DNA of 64,000 nucleotides from Bacillus alkalicellulosilyticus (GTDB lineage: Bacteria; Bacillota; Bacilli; Bacillales; Bacillaceae_F). Positions within the stretch are counted from its first letter, which is position 1; each line of letters begins with the position of its first letter. This document shows, in pieces, positions 24,435 through 37,287 of the stretch. The stretch lies in NCBI RefSeq assembly GCF_002019795.1, contig NZ_KV917381.1, positions 264,001 to 328,000 of the forward strand, written 5' to 3'. Made by a program: the position numbers and the translations under genes. The notes beneath the pieces are model-generated. The model was given only the letters and a program-made list of their open reading frames with translations, made no database searches and had not been told where the DNA came from.

Positions 24435-24742
24435 AAAAACTAACTATATATCATTATAGGTTGTAACATTGTAGCTAAGTAATTTACACATTATTCTGGA
24501 CTTGACTCATAATCGTTCCCCTACGGCACAGTTTTCCCCCATCATCGGTAACGATTAGAAATAATCGTTCCCCCTGGGCTCGTTTTCCACCCATCATGGG
24601 TAACGATTAGAAATAATCGTTCCCCCTGGACTCGTTTTCCACCCATCATGGGTAACGATTAGCCATAATCGTTCCCCTCGGCACAGTTCCCACCCTCCTT
24701 CGGTAACGATTAAGCGCCTCTCAGCGCCTACGTCTTGCTTTT

Positions 24743-24787
24743 AAAGCCTCCTAAAAGGGAAAGTCATCCTTTTAGGAGGCTTTTTTA
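24743..24787 (+). terminator. strong terminator with no clear upstream gene
   Basis: AAAGCCTCCTAAAAGG pairs perfectly with CCTTTTAGGAGGCTTT, then T residues. yerC has its own terminator and the transposase lies on an inserted element, so this may be left from a lost gene. Confidence 0.85.
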
Positions 24788-24846
24788 CATAGTTTTGGGT
24801 TGTTTGGGAAGAATTTTAGTAACACTTGATAAAGGAGTTTGTGCGA

Positions 24847-26349
24847 TTGTGGTTTCCATCAGTTAATAAAATTAAGAAAAAGATGAAAGAAAAACAAAAG
24901 CAGGATTTTTATCCTAAACCTCAAAAGATACAGCCTTTTTCAATGAAGTTGGTTAAAGAGAAGTTAACAGATGTAGATGATTTTGTTGTTAAACAGATTG
25001 AGCTTGAAGATGATATTGCCTTTGTTATGTATATTAATTCTTTGGTGGATACAAAAGTATTACACCAAATGATTTATGAGCCGATTAAAGAGTTAAAAGA
25101 AGAATCGCCAGAGAAGGTAATGAAAACAGCAATCATCATTGAGCCTGATGATGTGAACAATGCTGTATATGACATCGTTAGTGGACAAACCGTTATCTAT
25201 TTTTCTAATCAACAGATGCTTTTGAAATTTAATACATTAGCTGAAGTTGGGAGAAATGTTACAGCACCTGAAAATGAAACGACGATGCTCGGTCCACAAG
25301 ACTCTTTTGTAGAGACGATAAGTACGAATATTACTTTAATTAAAATGAGAGTTCGCTCGTCACAACTAAAAATGAAAGAGTTTACGATGGGACAGGAAAC
25401 AAAAAATACCGTTGTCGTTTTGTATATGGAGAACATTGCAAATCCACAAAATGTCGATAGGGTTATTACTAGATTAAACCATGTAGAATATCAGGGGTTT
25501 GTAGGGCTAGGTATATTAAAACAGACTTTAGAAGATAATGAGTTTTCACCATTTCCGCAGTTTGGGATCACAGTTAGAACCGATAATACAGTCGCTGCGT
25601 TACTTGATGGGAAAATTGTGGTGATGTTAAATGGAAGCCCGGAAGCAGCGATTATGCCCGCTACCTTTTTTGAATTCCTTACATCTCCTGAAGATTTTTA
25701 TAACCGGTGGGCCACTGCAACGTTACTAAGGACGTTGCGATTAGTAGGTTTTTTTATTTCGATTTTATTAACATCCACTTATGTAGCAGTCCTAACTTAT
25801 CATCCTGAAATACTTCCACCTCAGTTACTAACAGTGTTAGCTGAGTCAAGAGCGCAAGTTCCGTTTCCGCCACTTGTAGAGGCTTTAATTATCGAACTGG
25901 TTATTGAAATCCTACGAGAAGCTGGGGCTCGAATGCCAACAAAGATTGGTCAGACGATCGGTATCGTAGGTGGTATTGTTATAGGCACTGCGGCTGTTGA
26001 AGCGGGTATTGCCAGTAATGTACTTATCGTTTTGGTCGCAATCACTGCCCTTTTATCATTTATTCCACCAAATTTTTTAATGAGTAATGCGATTCGAGTC
26101 ATGCGCTATGTCTTTTTAATAGGCGCTGGTGTGTTTGGTATGTTTGGTCAGATGATCGTTTTAGCTTGGATGATAAACCATTTGTCTAACTTGACATCCC
26201 TAGGAACTCCATATATAACACCAATCATTCCAAGACAGTGGTCAGACGTGTTAAACAGTGTCCTCCGTGCTCCAGTGAAGTTTATAAAAAAGAGATCGGG
26301 TGTATCAAGGGCGAAAAAAGAATTAGTGCGACCGTTAGATGAGGAGTAG
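24847..26349 (+). CDS. spore germination protein, GerA-type A subunit
   Basis: This GerAA/GerBA/GerKA-type protein (about 500 residues) is the channel-like subunit of a nutrient germinant receptor in the spore inner membrane. A soluble N-terminal half (about 40-290) is followed by several transmembrane helices (about 300-450). FVETISTNITLIKMRVRS and ATFFEFLTSPEDFYNRW are family marks. The start is uncertain: TTG at 24847 has AAAGGAG nine bases upstream, while TTG at 24826 and GTG at 24841 are in frame but badly placed. B and C genes follow directly. Confidence 0.9.
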   Translation: MWFPSVNKIKKKMKEKQKQDFYPKPQKIQPFSMKLVKEKLTDVDDFVVKQIELEDDIAFVMYINSLVDTKVLHQMIYEPIKELKEESPEKVMKTAIIIEPDDVNNAVYDIVSGQTVIYFSNQQMLLKFNTLAEVGRNVTAPENETTMLGPQDSFVETISTNITLIKMRVRSSQLKMKEFTMGQETKNTVVVLYMENIANPQNVDRVITRLNHVEYQGFVGLGILKQTLEDNEFSPFPQFGITVRTDNTVAALLDGKIVVMLNGSPEAAIMPATFFEFLTSPEDFYNRWATATLLRTLRLVGFFISILLTSTYVAVLTYHPEILPPQLLTVLAESRAQVPFPPLVEALIIELVIEILREAGARMPTKIGQTIGIVGGIVIGTAAVEAGIASNVLIVLVAITALLSFIPPNFLMSNAIRVMRYVFLIGAGVFGMFGQMIVLAWMINHLSNLTSLGTPYITPIIPRQWSDVLNSVLRAPVKFIKKRSGVSRAKKELVRPLDEE

Positions 26350-26354
26350 GTAAA

Positions 26355-27458
26355 ATGGATAAGGGTACCTTTAAAAAGCTAGGGAAATATCATGTCATTT
26401 TTCTATCTCAAAATACAATCATAGGTATAGCATTGTTTTCGCTTCCACATGAATTAAGTCCGGTAGGTTATGATCAATGGCTCATTCCTATTTTATATGG
26501 AATCCTTGCAACCATTTCTGTTATACCGATGATAGCATTAGCCAAAAAATACCCAGACAGCACATTATTTGCAATTAATGAAAAGCTCCTAGGTAATATA
26601 GGTGGGAAAGTCGTCAATTTTTTAATCATGTGCTATGTCATTCTTCATGCATCAGCGGTTGTTCAAGCTTATGTTAGGATATTGCAAGTTATCACGTTTC
26701 CAGAAGACCCAATTACAAATAGCGCGATTGCGATTTATTTTGTCATGATTTTTATCATAATGGGCGGAATAAAGTCTATAGCAAGGTTTTGTATGTTTGC
26801 GTTTTTCTTTACGGCCCCTATGATTTATTTTTTGCTTTGGGCTTTTCAACGAGCAAACTGGACACATGCATATCCTACCTTTTCATTTGATTGGTTTGAG
26901 CTGGGAATCGCACTTGATGGAGGGGCTCCCGCCATGTTTGGGTATGCCCTTCTCTTGTTTTATTTTCCGTATATTAAAGAGCAAAAAAAGGCGTTTAAAC
27001 ATATTACCATTGGTATTTGGATTGCAATCTTTTTTTATGTATTGGTTTGTTTTGCTTCGGTCATATATTTCTCGGAATGGCAGTTAGAGCATTTGCTATA
27101 TCCCGTATTAAATTTACTTCAAGCTGTGCATGTCCCTTTTGCAGAAAGGATTGAAACGTTTGGCGTCAGTTTATGGATTTTCCTCGTATTGTCTACGTCA
27201 GCTATGTATTTATGGGTGGCCAAAAAAGGGATGGATGCGCTGTTTTCAAACTTCAAGAATAAAACATGGCATTTGTATGTTGTTGCGTTTATTTCAATTA
27301 TGTTATTTATCGGTCCCATTCCTTTGCCTGTTCAAAAATATATGTTTGAACAAGGAGTGAGGTATACAGAATATGCATTTCTTTTATTGCCGAATTTCCT
27401 GTTGCTTCTCTATTTTTTAAAAAAGAAATTAGGTGTGAATAGTGATAAGAAAAAGTAA
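26355..27458 (+). CDS. spore germination protein, GerB-type permease subunit
   Basis: This 367-residue integral membrane protein has about ten helices and belongs to the GerAB/ArcD/ProY amino acid-permease-like family. In germinant receptors this subunit binds the nutrient. It starts five bases after the A gene stop and overlaps the C gene by 17 bases, a typical gerABC layout. The nutrient recognised cannot be read from the sequence. Confidence 0.92.
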   Translation: MDKGTFKKLGKYHVIFLSQNTIIGIALFSLPHELSPVGYDQWLIPILYGILATISVIPMIALAKKYPDSTLFAINEKLLGNIGGKVVNFLIMCYVILHASAVVQAYVRILQVITFPEDPITNSAIAIYFVMIFIIMGGIKSIARFCMFAFFFTAPMIYFLLWAFQRANWTHAYPTFSFDWFELGIALDGGAPAMFGYALLLFYFPYIKEQKKAFKHITIGIWIAIFFYVLVCFASVIYFSEWQLEHLLYPVLNLLQAVHVPFAERIETFGVSLWIFLVLSTSAMYLWVAKKGMDALFSNFKNKTWHLYVVAFISIMLFIGPIPLPVQKYMFEQGVRYTEYAFLLLPNFLLLLYFLKKKLGVNSDKKK

Positions 27459-28566
27459 ATTACTCATTATTATAGCTGTCATTATCCTTGGTGGCTGTGG
27501 CGAGGAATATGAACGTCCTGTTCTTGAGGATTTGGGGATAATCGGTGTGCTTGGGTTTGATTATGTGGAGGGTGATGCAGAAAAGGTAAAAGTAACGGCA
27601 ACGTTTCCACAGCATAATAAGGATGCAGAAGAAAGAACACAGATTTATTCAGCTACGGTAAAACTCCCTCATAAGGCGTTACTTGAAATTACAACTAAGT
27701 CAGAAAAAGTATTAACCTTAGCTCAGCTACGCGTTCTTATTTTCAGTGAGGAATATGCGCAGAAGGTAGGACTATGGAATGTTTTATATAATCTTTACCG
27801 CGATCCTCGCGTTGGAACAAATGTATTTATTGCTGTTGTAAAAGGGTCAGCTGAAGAGTTTTTATCTCAAGAGTATAAGGACAAACCAAATATTAATGTG
27901 TACTTAAATGAGAAACTAGAACCAAAAGAGGATTCAATATTTAATCCTCATTCTACGTTACACGCATTTCTTATGCGAGCGACCGATGAAGTTTCAGATC
28001 CGTCAACACCATATTTAGAATATACAGATGGTACGGCAAATCTATCTCATGTTGCGCTTTTTAACAAAGATAAGATGGTAGGCGTCTTGGGCCATGAAGA
28101 AGGAAAGATGATAGAGACTTTTAAGCAACGAGATTCCATTCCAGATATGCTAGTTGAGTTTACAGAAAAAGATGAATCAGGGAAAGAAGTTGAGAAAGAA
28201 GCATTATTAACGTTTGTCGATACCTTCTTAACAGAAGAGGTTTCAGGTACATTAGAAAACCCAAAAGTCCATCTTCATTTATACGTTCGTGGAACGATTG
28301 AAGATTATGTTGGAATCGTTAATCTTGAGTCGTTGGATGCCCGAGAAGATTTTGAATCGAAGTTTGAAGAACATTTCGAGAAAAAAATAATAAAGGTAGT
28401 GAATACATTGCAAGAACTTCAAAGTGACCCCGGTAGTTTTGGAGAAGGGTTTCGAATCAAATATCCACATGGCTGGAGCAAAGAACGTTGGAACGAGGCA
28501 TTTGCAAATGCTGAAATAACAGCCAATGCCAAAGTAACCATTATCTCAACGGGAGCGACCAAATAA
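27442..28566 (+). CDS. spore germination lipoprotein, Ger(x)C family
   Basis: This 374-residue lipoprotein subunit has signal peptide 1-18 with lipobox ILGGC and lipidated Cys19. The Ger(x)C domain fills the rest. It completes the germinant receptor, anchored at the outer face of the inner spore membrane. The start is GTG at 27442, inside the end of the B gene. The genes are expected to be made late in the forespore; I could not identify a convincing sigma-G promoter. Confidence 0.92.
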   Translation: MIRKSKLLIIIAVIILGGCGEEYERPVLEDLGIIGVLGFDYVEGDAEKVKVTATFPQHNKDAEERTQIYSATVKLPHKALLEITTKSEKVLTLAQLRVLIFSEEYAQKVGLWNVLYNLYRDPRVGTNVFIAVVKGSAEEFLSQEYKDKPNINVYLNEKLEPKEDSIFNPHSTLHAFLMRATDEVSDPSTPYLEYTDGTANLSHVALFNKDKMVGVLGHEEGKMIETFKQRDSIPDMLVEFTEKDESGKEVEKEALLTFVDTFLTEEVSGTLENPKVHLHLYVRGTIEDYVGIVNLESLDAREDFESKFEEHFEKKIIKVVNTLQELQSDPGSFGEGFRIKYPHGWSKERWNEAFANAEITANAKVTIISTGATK

Positions 28567-28589
28567 AATTGGAAATAAGATAAATTATA

Positions 28590-28628
28590 AAAAGCATCGT
28601 TCTCTACTTAGATTACGGTGTTTTTTTT
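28590..28628 (+). terminator. terminator after the ger operon
   Basis: AAAAGCATCG pairs with CGGTGTTTTT (two G-U pairs) and runs into eight T. A TATAAT at 28631-28636 just after it is a likely -10 for pcrB. Confidence 0.7.
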
Positions 28629-28672
28629 GATATAATCGTTCAGTAAGCAAGTTAAAGATGGGGGCATAGGTT

Positions 28673-29356
28673 ATGCTAGAGTTTAAAGATTGGAAACATA
28701 CATTTAAGTTTGATCCGAATAAAGAGATAACAGATGAACAGATTGAGTTACTCTGTGAATCAGGGACGGATGGCATCATTGTTGGAGGAACGGATGGGGT
28801 AACTCTTGATAATACACTATTTTTACTTTCAAAAATTCGCCGTTATGCTATTCCCTGTGCACTAGAAATTTCTAATATAGAAGCCGTTACACCTGGATTT
28901 GACCATTATTTAATTCCAACGGTGCTTAACAGCAATGATGTGACATGGGTGACAAAGCTTCACCATGAGGCTGTAAAACAGTTTGGACATTTGGTCAATT
29001 GGGATGAAATTTTGATGGAAGGATATTGTATTGTTAATCCAGATTCAAAGGTTGCTCAATTAACCGAAGCAAATACAGACTTAACAGTAGATGACATTGT
29101 GGCGTATGCTCAGATGGCTGAACATATGTTTCATCTTCCTATCTTTTATTTAGAATATAGTGGAGCATATGGTTCTCCTCAAATTGTACAAGCTGTCAAA
29201 TCTGTCTTACAAGAGACGAAGCTCGTGTACGGCGGGGGAATTACAACTGTTGAAAAAGCTAAAGAAATGGCACAGTATGCAGATACGATAGTCGTTGGTA
29301 ACCTTATATATGAAGATTTTAATACAGCGCTAGAAACGATCAAAGCTGTGAAATAG
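28673..29356 (+). CDS. pcrB: heptaprenylglyceryl phosphate synthase PcrB
   Basis: PcrB (227 residues) joins glycerol-1-phosphate to heptaprenyl diphosphate, making the ether lipid precursor of Bacillus. It has a TIM-barrel layout: [12 protein letters not shown] near 37-48, [12 protein letters not shown] near 160 and [12 protein letters not shown] near 187. Size and motifs match B. subtilis PcrB. It precedes pcrA, as in related genomes. Confidence 0.95.
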   Translation: MLEFKDWKHTFKFDPNKEITDEQIELLCESGTDGIIVGGTDGVTLDNTLFLLSKIRRYAIPCALEISNIEAVTPGFDHYLIPTVLNSNDVTWVTKLHHEAVKQFGHLVNWDEILMEGYCIVNPDSKVAQLTEANTDLTVDDIVAYAQMAEHMFHLPIFYLEYSGAYGSPQIVQAVKSVLQETKLVYGGGITTVEKAKEMAQYADTIVVGNLIYEDFNTALETIKAVK

Positions 29357-29435
29357 AAGCCGATGACATCAACTTGTCCATTGTACTGAGGTGCGTTAGA
29401 ATAAAGAAAAGAACATTTGTTTGGGGTGAGGGATA

Positions 29436-33691
<4,256 letters not shown>

Positions 33692-33698
33692 CAGGAAG

Positions 33699-33733
33699 CC
33701 ACTGAAAAAGTACAAAACAACTTTTTAGTGTTC
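33699..33733 (+). terminator. first hairpin after ligA
   Basis: CACTGAAAAAGT pairs with ACTTTTTAGTG across an eight-base loop, one G bulged. It looks like a worn version of the hairpin that follows. Confidence 0.55.
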
Positions 33734-33742
33734 TTGATTTTA

Positions 33743-33787
33743 AGAGGGCACTGTAAAAAGCTAAAAACATAACTTTTTCAGTGCCCT
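33743..33787 (+). repeat. second hairpin after ligA, shared with the katG region
   Basis: AGGGCACTGTAAAAAG pairs with CTTTTTCAGTGCCCT (one extra T). The same 44 bases recur nearly unchanged at 62340-62383, where they begin the two-hairpin element. It probably acts as the ligA terminator. Confidence 0.8.
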
Positions 33788-33843
33788 TGATAAAAGCCTA
33801 TGTATAGAAAAGAGATAAATCGATAGGAAGGGGAGTGACCGAA

Positions 33844-35013
33844 ATGACGAAACGACTAGGCCTATTCTTGTTTGCTACGGTCTTTGTACTTGCAAGCTGT
33901 AACCCAATAGTGCAACCTGAAGAGGAGATATCCGAAGAAGAGGTTATGGAAGAAAATCAGGAAGTGAAGGTAAGTCCTGAAGTATATACTCCTGAAAACT
34001 ATTATCGAAGTGTATTATACGATGGGAAATATACACACGGACATGCTCGTGGCTTTAGTGATGCAGTTGTTCATAATCGTTTGGATTTAGAACAATTAGA
34101 AATAGGGTTAACTAGAATTGCTCAAGAGCATTTTGATCCGGATAGCTACTATTTCCGCGAAGGTCAATATATTCGTCGAGATGAATTGAATAGTTGGCTG
34201 ATTCGCACTGATGATAACAACCCAAACGGTCTTAATCCCCCGTTAGGTGAAGGCCAAACGATGAAAGAACGTGAAGAAGACCAACCGCGTTACCTTTCAC
34301 ATATTTTAGAACACAATTATCTAGTCGAAGGCTCAAATGGACAACTTGAATTAGCGGGTGTTGTGATTGGGCTATCAATGAACAGTGTCTATCATTTTAG
34401 AGTCATTGATGAAGATGGTGGTTATTGGTTTTATGAGACGGAAATAGATGAACAAAAAATGGAGAAAGAAGCGCAACGAATGGCGGATGAAGTCGTCACA
34501 AGGTTGCGTGCGCAAAATCGAGCTGAAGGGGTATTAAACGACATCCCTATTGTTGTTGCTCTTTTTCGCGAAGAACAACGAGAGTCCGTTATCCCAGGTT
34601 CATTTTTTTCAAAAGGGATAGCTGAACCAGGAAAATCTGTAGGGGACTGGCAAGCGATAAATGAATCCTATTATTTATTCCCATCGAGTAGTGCGACGAA
34701 TGACCAGCGAAACGATGCGGAACGATTTGCTCGGTTAAATGAAGAAGTAAATGGCTTTTTTGACAACTTCATTGGGGTAGTGGGAAAAGGGTATTATAAA
34801 AATCAAAAACTCTCAGAATTAACAATAGAAATTCCAATTCGTTTTTATGGGAAAACAGAAGTTGTAGCTTTAACACAGTATGTTGCTGATAAAGTCCAAC
34901 AAATTTTCCCGGAAGATTTAAAAATACAAGTTTATATCACATCGATTTCTGGTCAAGAAAGTTTAATCGTAAGGGATCCAAATGAAGCTCCTTTTATTCA
35001 TATATACCGATAG
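33844..35013 (+). CDS. camS: CamS family sex pheromone-related lipoprotein
   Basis: This 389-residue lipoprotein has signal peptide 1-18, lipobox VLASC and Cys19, an acidic linker, then the CamS domain. It matches B. subtilis YerH and S. aureus CamS; the signal peptide of the latter yields the cAM373 enterococcal pheromone, the mature function is unknown. ATG at 33844 is preferred, with GGGGAG eight bases upstream; a GTG at 33835 is in frame. It follows ligA as in related genomes. Confidence 0.93.
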   Translation: MTKRLGLFLFATVFVLASCNPIVQPEEEISEEEVMEENQEVKVSPEVYTPENYYRSVLYDGKYTHGHARGFSDAVVHNRLDLEQLEIGLTRIAQEHFDPDSYYFREGQYIRRDELNSWLIRTDDNNPNGLNPPLGEGQTMKEREEDQPRYLSHILEHNYLVEGSNGQLELAGVVIGLSMNSVYHFRVIDEDGGYWFYETEIDEQKMEKEAQRMADEVVTRLRAQNRAEGVLNDIPIVVALFREEQRESVIPGSFFSKGIAEPGKSVGDWQAINESYYLFPSSSATNDQRNDAERFARLNEEVNGFFDNFIGVVGKGYYKNQKLSELTIEIPIRFYGKTEVVALTQYVADKVQQIFPEDLKIQVYITSISGQESLIVRDPNEAPFIHIYR

Positions 35014-35015
35014 AG

Positions 35016-35053
35016 AAAAGGGTGTTGCTGCATGATGTGGCACGCCCTTTTTA
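35016..35053 (+). terminator. terminator after camS
   Basis: AAAAGGGTG and CACGCCCTTTTT form a stem with wobble pairs, ending in T residues. Confidence 0.75.
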
Positions 35054-35194
35054 AAAGACTCATTAAATTGAAACTTTACTATAAAAAACGGCAAGTGCTT
35101 TTGTGATAACATAACATATATATTCTTAGATTGAATAACGTTAAAGTAAGCATGACAGCTGATATGCTTACTAGAAAGAAGGAGGTGAACAACA

Positions 35195-35299
35195 ATGGAG
35201 TATGGGCTTACCGCAGCGACGTGGTTTTTATTATGGGTTCCGATGCCGTTATTGATTTTATTATCACTTCTATCATTTATAAAAGAAAGGAGAGCGTAA
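35195..35299 (+). CDS. symporter small accessory protein
   Basis: This 34-residue protein begins MEYGLTAATWFLLW and has one hydrophobic helix (about 8-28) and a basic end KERRA. Small proteins of this kind often precede sodium/solute symporters and are listed as symporter small accessory proteins. AAGGAGGTG (35179-35187) lies seven bases upstream, a strong site. The symporter gene starts three bases after its stop. Confidence 0.8.
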   Translation: MEYGLTAATWFLLWVPMPLLILLSLLSFIKERRA

Positions 35300-35302
35300 C
35301 CC

Positions 35303-36796
35303 TTGGAAAATGCGACACTATTAACCTTCATTGTTTATTTAATTGGGATGTTAGCTATTGGAATTATTGCCTATCGTATTACAAATAATTTATCTGATTA
35401 TGTTTTAGGAGGACGTAAACTCGGTGGAGGTGTAGCTGCATTAAGTGCAGGTGCTTCCGATATGAGTAGCTGGTTATTACTTGGTCTTCCTGGAGCCATC
35501 TATGTTAGTGGAATGGGTGGAATATGGATTGCGGTAGGGTTAGCCGTTGGGGCCTATTTAAACTGGCAGTTTGTAGCGTCACGTTTACGTACGTATACTG
35601 AAGTAGCCGATGATTCAATTACGCTACCAGATTATTTTGAGAATCGTTTTCGCGACAATTCAAAGATTTTGAGGATTATTTCTGCTTTAGTTATTTTACT
35701 GTTTTTTGCTTTTTATACTTCTTCAGGTCTTGTCGCAGGGGCCACGTTATTTGAAGCTTCATTTGATATGGACTATTCACAGGCACTTTGGATTGGTGCT
35801 ATTGTCATTATTGCATATACGTTTTTAGGTGGATTTCTTGCGGTCAGCTGGACGGATTTCTTCCAAGGGATTTTAATGTTATTGGCTTTAATCATTGTGC
35901 CAGTCGTAGCGATTTCTGAAATTGGTGGTTGGGGTGCAACCATTGATGCGGTTGGAGCCATTGACCCAGTATATCTAGATGCTTTTACAGGAGCGACGTT
36001 GATTGGAGTTATTTCATTGTTAGCATGGGGGCTTGGATACTTTGGTCAGCCTCACATTTTAACTCGTTTTATGGCGGTGAAATCAACGAAAGAGATTCCA
36101 AAAGCGAGATTTATCGGAATGACGTGGATGGTTGTCGCTCTTTTTGGTGCTATTTTTACAGGATTTGTGGCTATTGCCTTTTTCTCTGTAAACGGTCCGG
36201 GAGAAGTGATTTCTGCAGAAGCGCGTGAAACCGTGTTTATTGTATTTACCCAAGTGTTATTTAATCCATGGGTGGCTGGATTTTTACTAGCGGCCATATT
36301 AGCAGCAATTATGAGTACAATTGATTCACAGCTACTCGTTTCTTCGAGTGCATTAGCAGAGGATTTCTATAAAGGGATCATTCGAAAAAAGGCATCAGAT
36401 AAGGAATTAATTTGGGTAGGTCGAATTGGAGTGCTACTAATCGCATTACTTGCTACTTTAATGGCGACCAACCCTGAAAATACAGTGCTAGACCTAGTTG
36501 GCTATGCATGGGCTGGATTTGGTGCTGCCTTCGGTCCAGTCATTATCCTTTCTCTATTCTGGAAGCGAATGACAAGAAATGGTGCGATCGCAGGTATGGT
36601 AGTTGGTGGAGCGACCGTTATAATCTGGTCTATTCTTGCTGAGAATTATAAAAATGTAACGTTGTTTACACTTTATGAGATTGTACCTGGTTTCATCTTA
36701 GCTACGCTCTTTATAATAGTTGTTAGTTTATTAGGAAGAGAGCCATCTGGCGAAATTCAAGCAGAATTTGAACAAGTGAAGAATAACGAGATATAA
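35303..36796 (+). CDS. opuE: sodium/proline symporter (PutP/OpuE type)
   Basis: This 497-residue SSS-family transporter has about thirteen membrane helices and imports proline with sodium. YVLGGRKLGGGVAALSAGAS (near 33-52) and GYFGQPHILTRFMA (near 246) are family marks. The start is TTG at 35303, with AAAGGAGAG eight bases upstream, inside the end of the accessory gene. By position before gatC it matches B. subtilis OpuE, the osmostress proline importer; by sequence PutP is equally suitable as a name. Confidence 0.92.
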   Translation: MENATLLTFIVYLIGMLAIGIIAYRITNNLSDYVLGGRKLGGGVAALSAGASDMSSWLLLGLPGAIYVSGMGGIWIAVGLAVGAYLNWQFVASRLRTYTEVADDSITLPDYFENRFRDNSKILRIISALVILLFFAFYTSSGLVAGATLFEASFDMDYSQALWIGAIVIIAYTFLGGFLAVSWTDFFQGILMLLALIIVPVVAISEIGGWGATIDAVGAIDPVYLDAFTGATLIGVISLLAWGLGYFGQPHILTRFMAVKSTKEIPKARFIGMTWMVVALFGAIFTGFVAIAFFSVNGPGEVISAEARETVFIVFTQVLFNPWVAGFLLAAILAAIMSTIDSQLLVSSSALAEDFYKGIIRKKASDKELIWVGRIGVLLIALLATLMATNPENTVLDLVGYAWAGFGAAFGPVIILSLFWKRMTRNGAIAGMVVGGATVIIWSILAENYKNVTLFTLYEIVPGFILATLFIIVVSLLGREPSGEIQAEFEQVKNNEI

Positions 36797-36799
36797 TAG

Positions 36800-36848
36800 A
36801 TAAGGGTGACTTAGTAAGGTGATTTTTACCTTGTAGGTCCCCTTTTCT
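36800..36848 (+). terminator. terminator after the proline symporter
   Basis: AAGGGTGACTTAGTAAGGT pairs imperfectly with ACCTTGTAGGTCCCCTT, then TTCTTATTTT. Confidence 0.65.
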
Positions 36849-36977
36849 TATTTTCACAACTATATTATAAAATCGAATGAGATTGATCCGCATAACATTG
36901 GGCTTTGTTGCCTATTAGTACGTAATTTGGTATTATCAATTTATTGTGAATTGGTACGAAACGTGGAGGTGAATGGA

Positions 36978-37268
36978 ATGTCACGAATTTCAGTAGAACA
37001 AGTTAAGCATGTTGCACATTTAGCAAGATTAGCAATCACAGAAGAAGAGGCGGAAAAATTTACACAACAACTAGATGCTATCATCTCATTTGCAGAAGAA
37101 TTAAATGAGCTTGATGTCGAAAATGTAAAGCCAACATCTCATGTGCTTGATATGAAAAATGTATTACGCGAGGACAAGGCTGGTAAAGGGTTACCTGTAG
37201 AAGAAGTATTAAAAAATGCTCCTGACCAAGAAGAAGGCCAGTTTAGCGTCCCTACCATTATTGAATAA
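36978..37268 (+). CDS. gatC: Asp-tRNA(Asn)/Glu-tRNA(Gln) amidotransferase subunit GatC
   Basis: GatC (96 residues) stabilises GatA in the complex that turns Glu-tRNA(Gln) into Gln-tRNA(Gln). [16 protein letters not shown] near the start and LREDK near residue 70 are typical. The ATG at 36978 has GGAGGTGA upstream; the longer frame from 36927 adds an unconserved stretch. First gene of gatCAB. Confidence 0.96.
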   Translation: MSRISVEQVKHVAHLARLAITEEEAEKFTQQLDAIISFAEELNELDVENVKPTSHVLDMKNVLREDKAGKGLPVEEVLKNAPDQEEGQFSVPTIIE

Positions 37269-37287
37269 GAAAGGAGGAAAACTAGGA

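Larger units (their letters stand above)
23096..24507 (+). mobile_element. IS256-family insertion sequence, complete
   Basis: The 1412-bp element has imperfect inverted ends, left GATTAAGTCCGTATAATTGT and right (read inward) AGTCAAGTCCAGAATAATGT, both continuing GTGTAAA. It is bounded by the 8-bp direct repeat CATAATCG at 23088-23095 and 24508-24515, the target size usual for IS256. It carries one intact transposase. The target lies in the palindromic arm of the 52-bp repeat. Confidence 0.93.
23039..24718. repeat. 52-bp palindromic tandem repeat array, split by an IS
   Basis: Five units: one at 23039-23090 and four from 24510 to 24718. Each begins TAATCGTTCCCC (TTTCGTTCCCC in the first unit) and ends GGTAACGATTA, so each unit can fold with its arms paired apart from one unpaired A. 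The middle alternates between two versions: GGCACAGTTTTCCCCCATCA and CTCGTTTTCCACCCATCATG. Without the IS and one copy of its target duplication the array is continuous. The 23 kb edge also holds a loose relative (GCACAGTTGCC) near 23000. Confidence 0.9.

Noticed and set aside
23039-24718. CRISPR array
   Set aside because: Whole 52-bp units repeat, there are no unique spacers, and no cas genes are near. The array at 49609 is excluded for the same reason.
34963-35331. 122-residue minus-strand frame between camS and the proline symporter
   Set aside because: It overlaps the camS terminator and the well-supported small accessory gene, and has no ribosome site or known motif.
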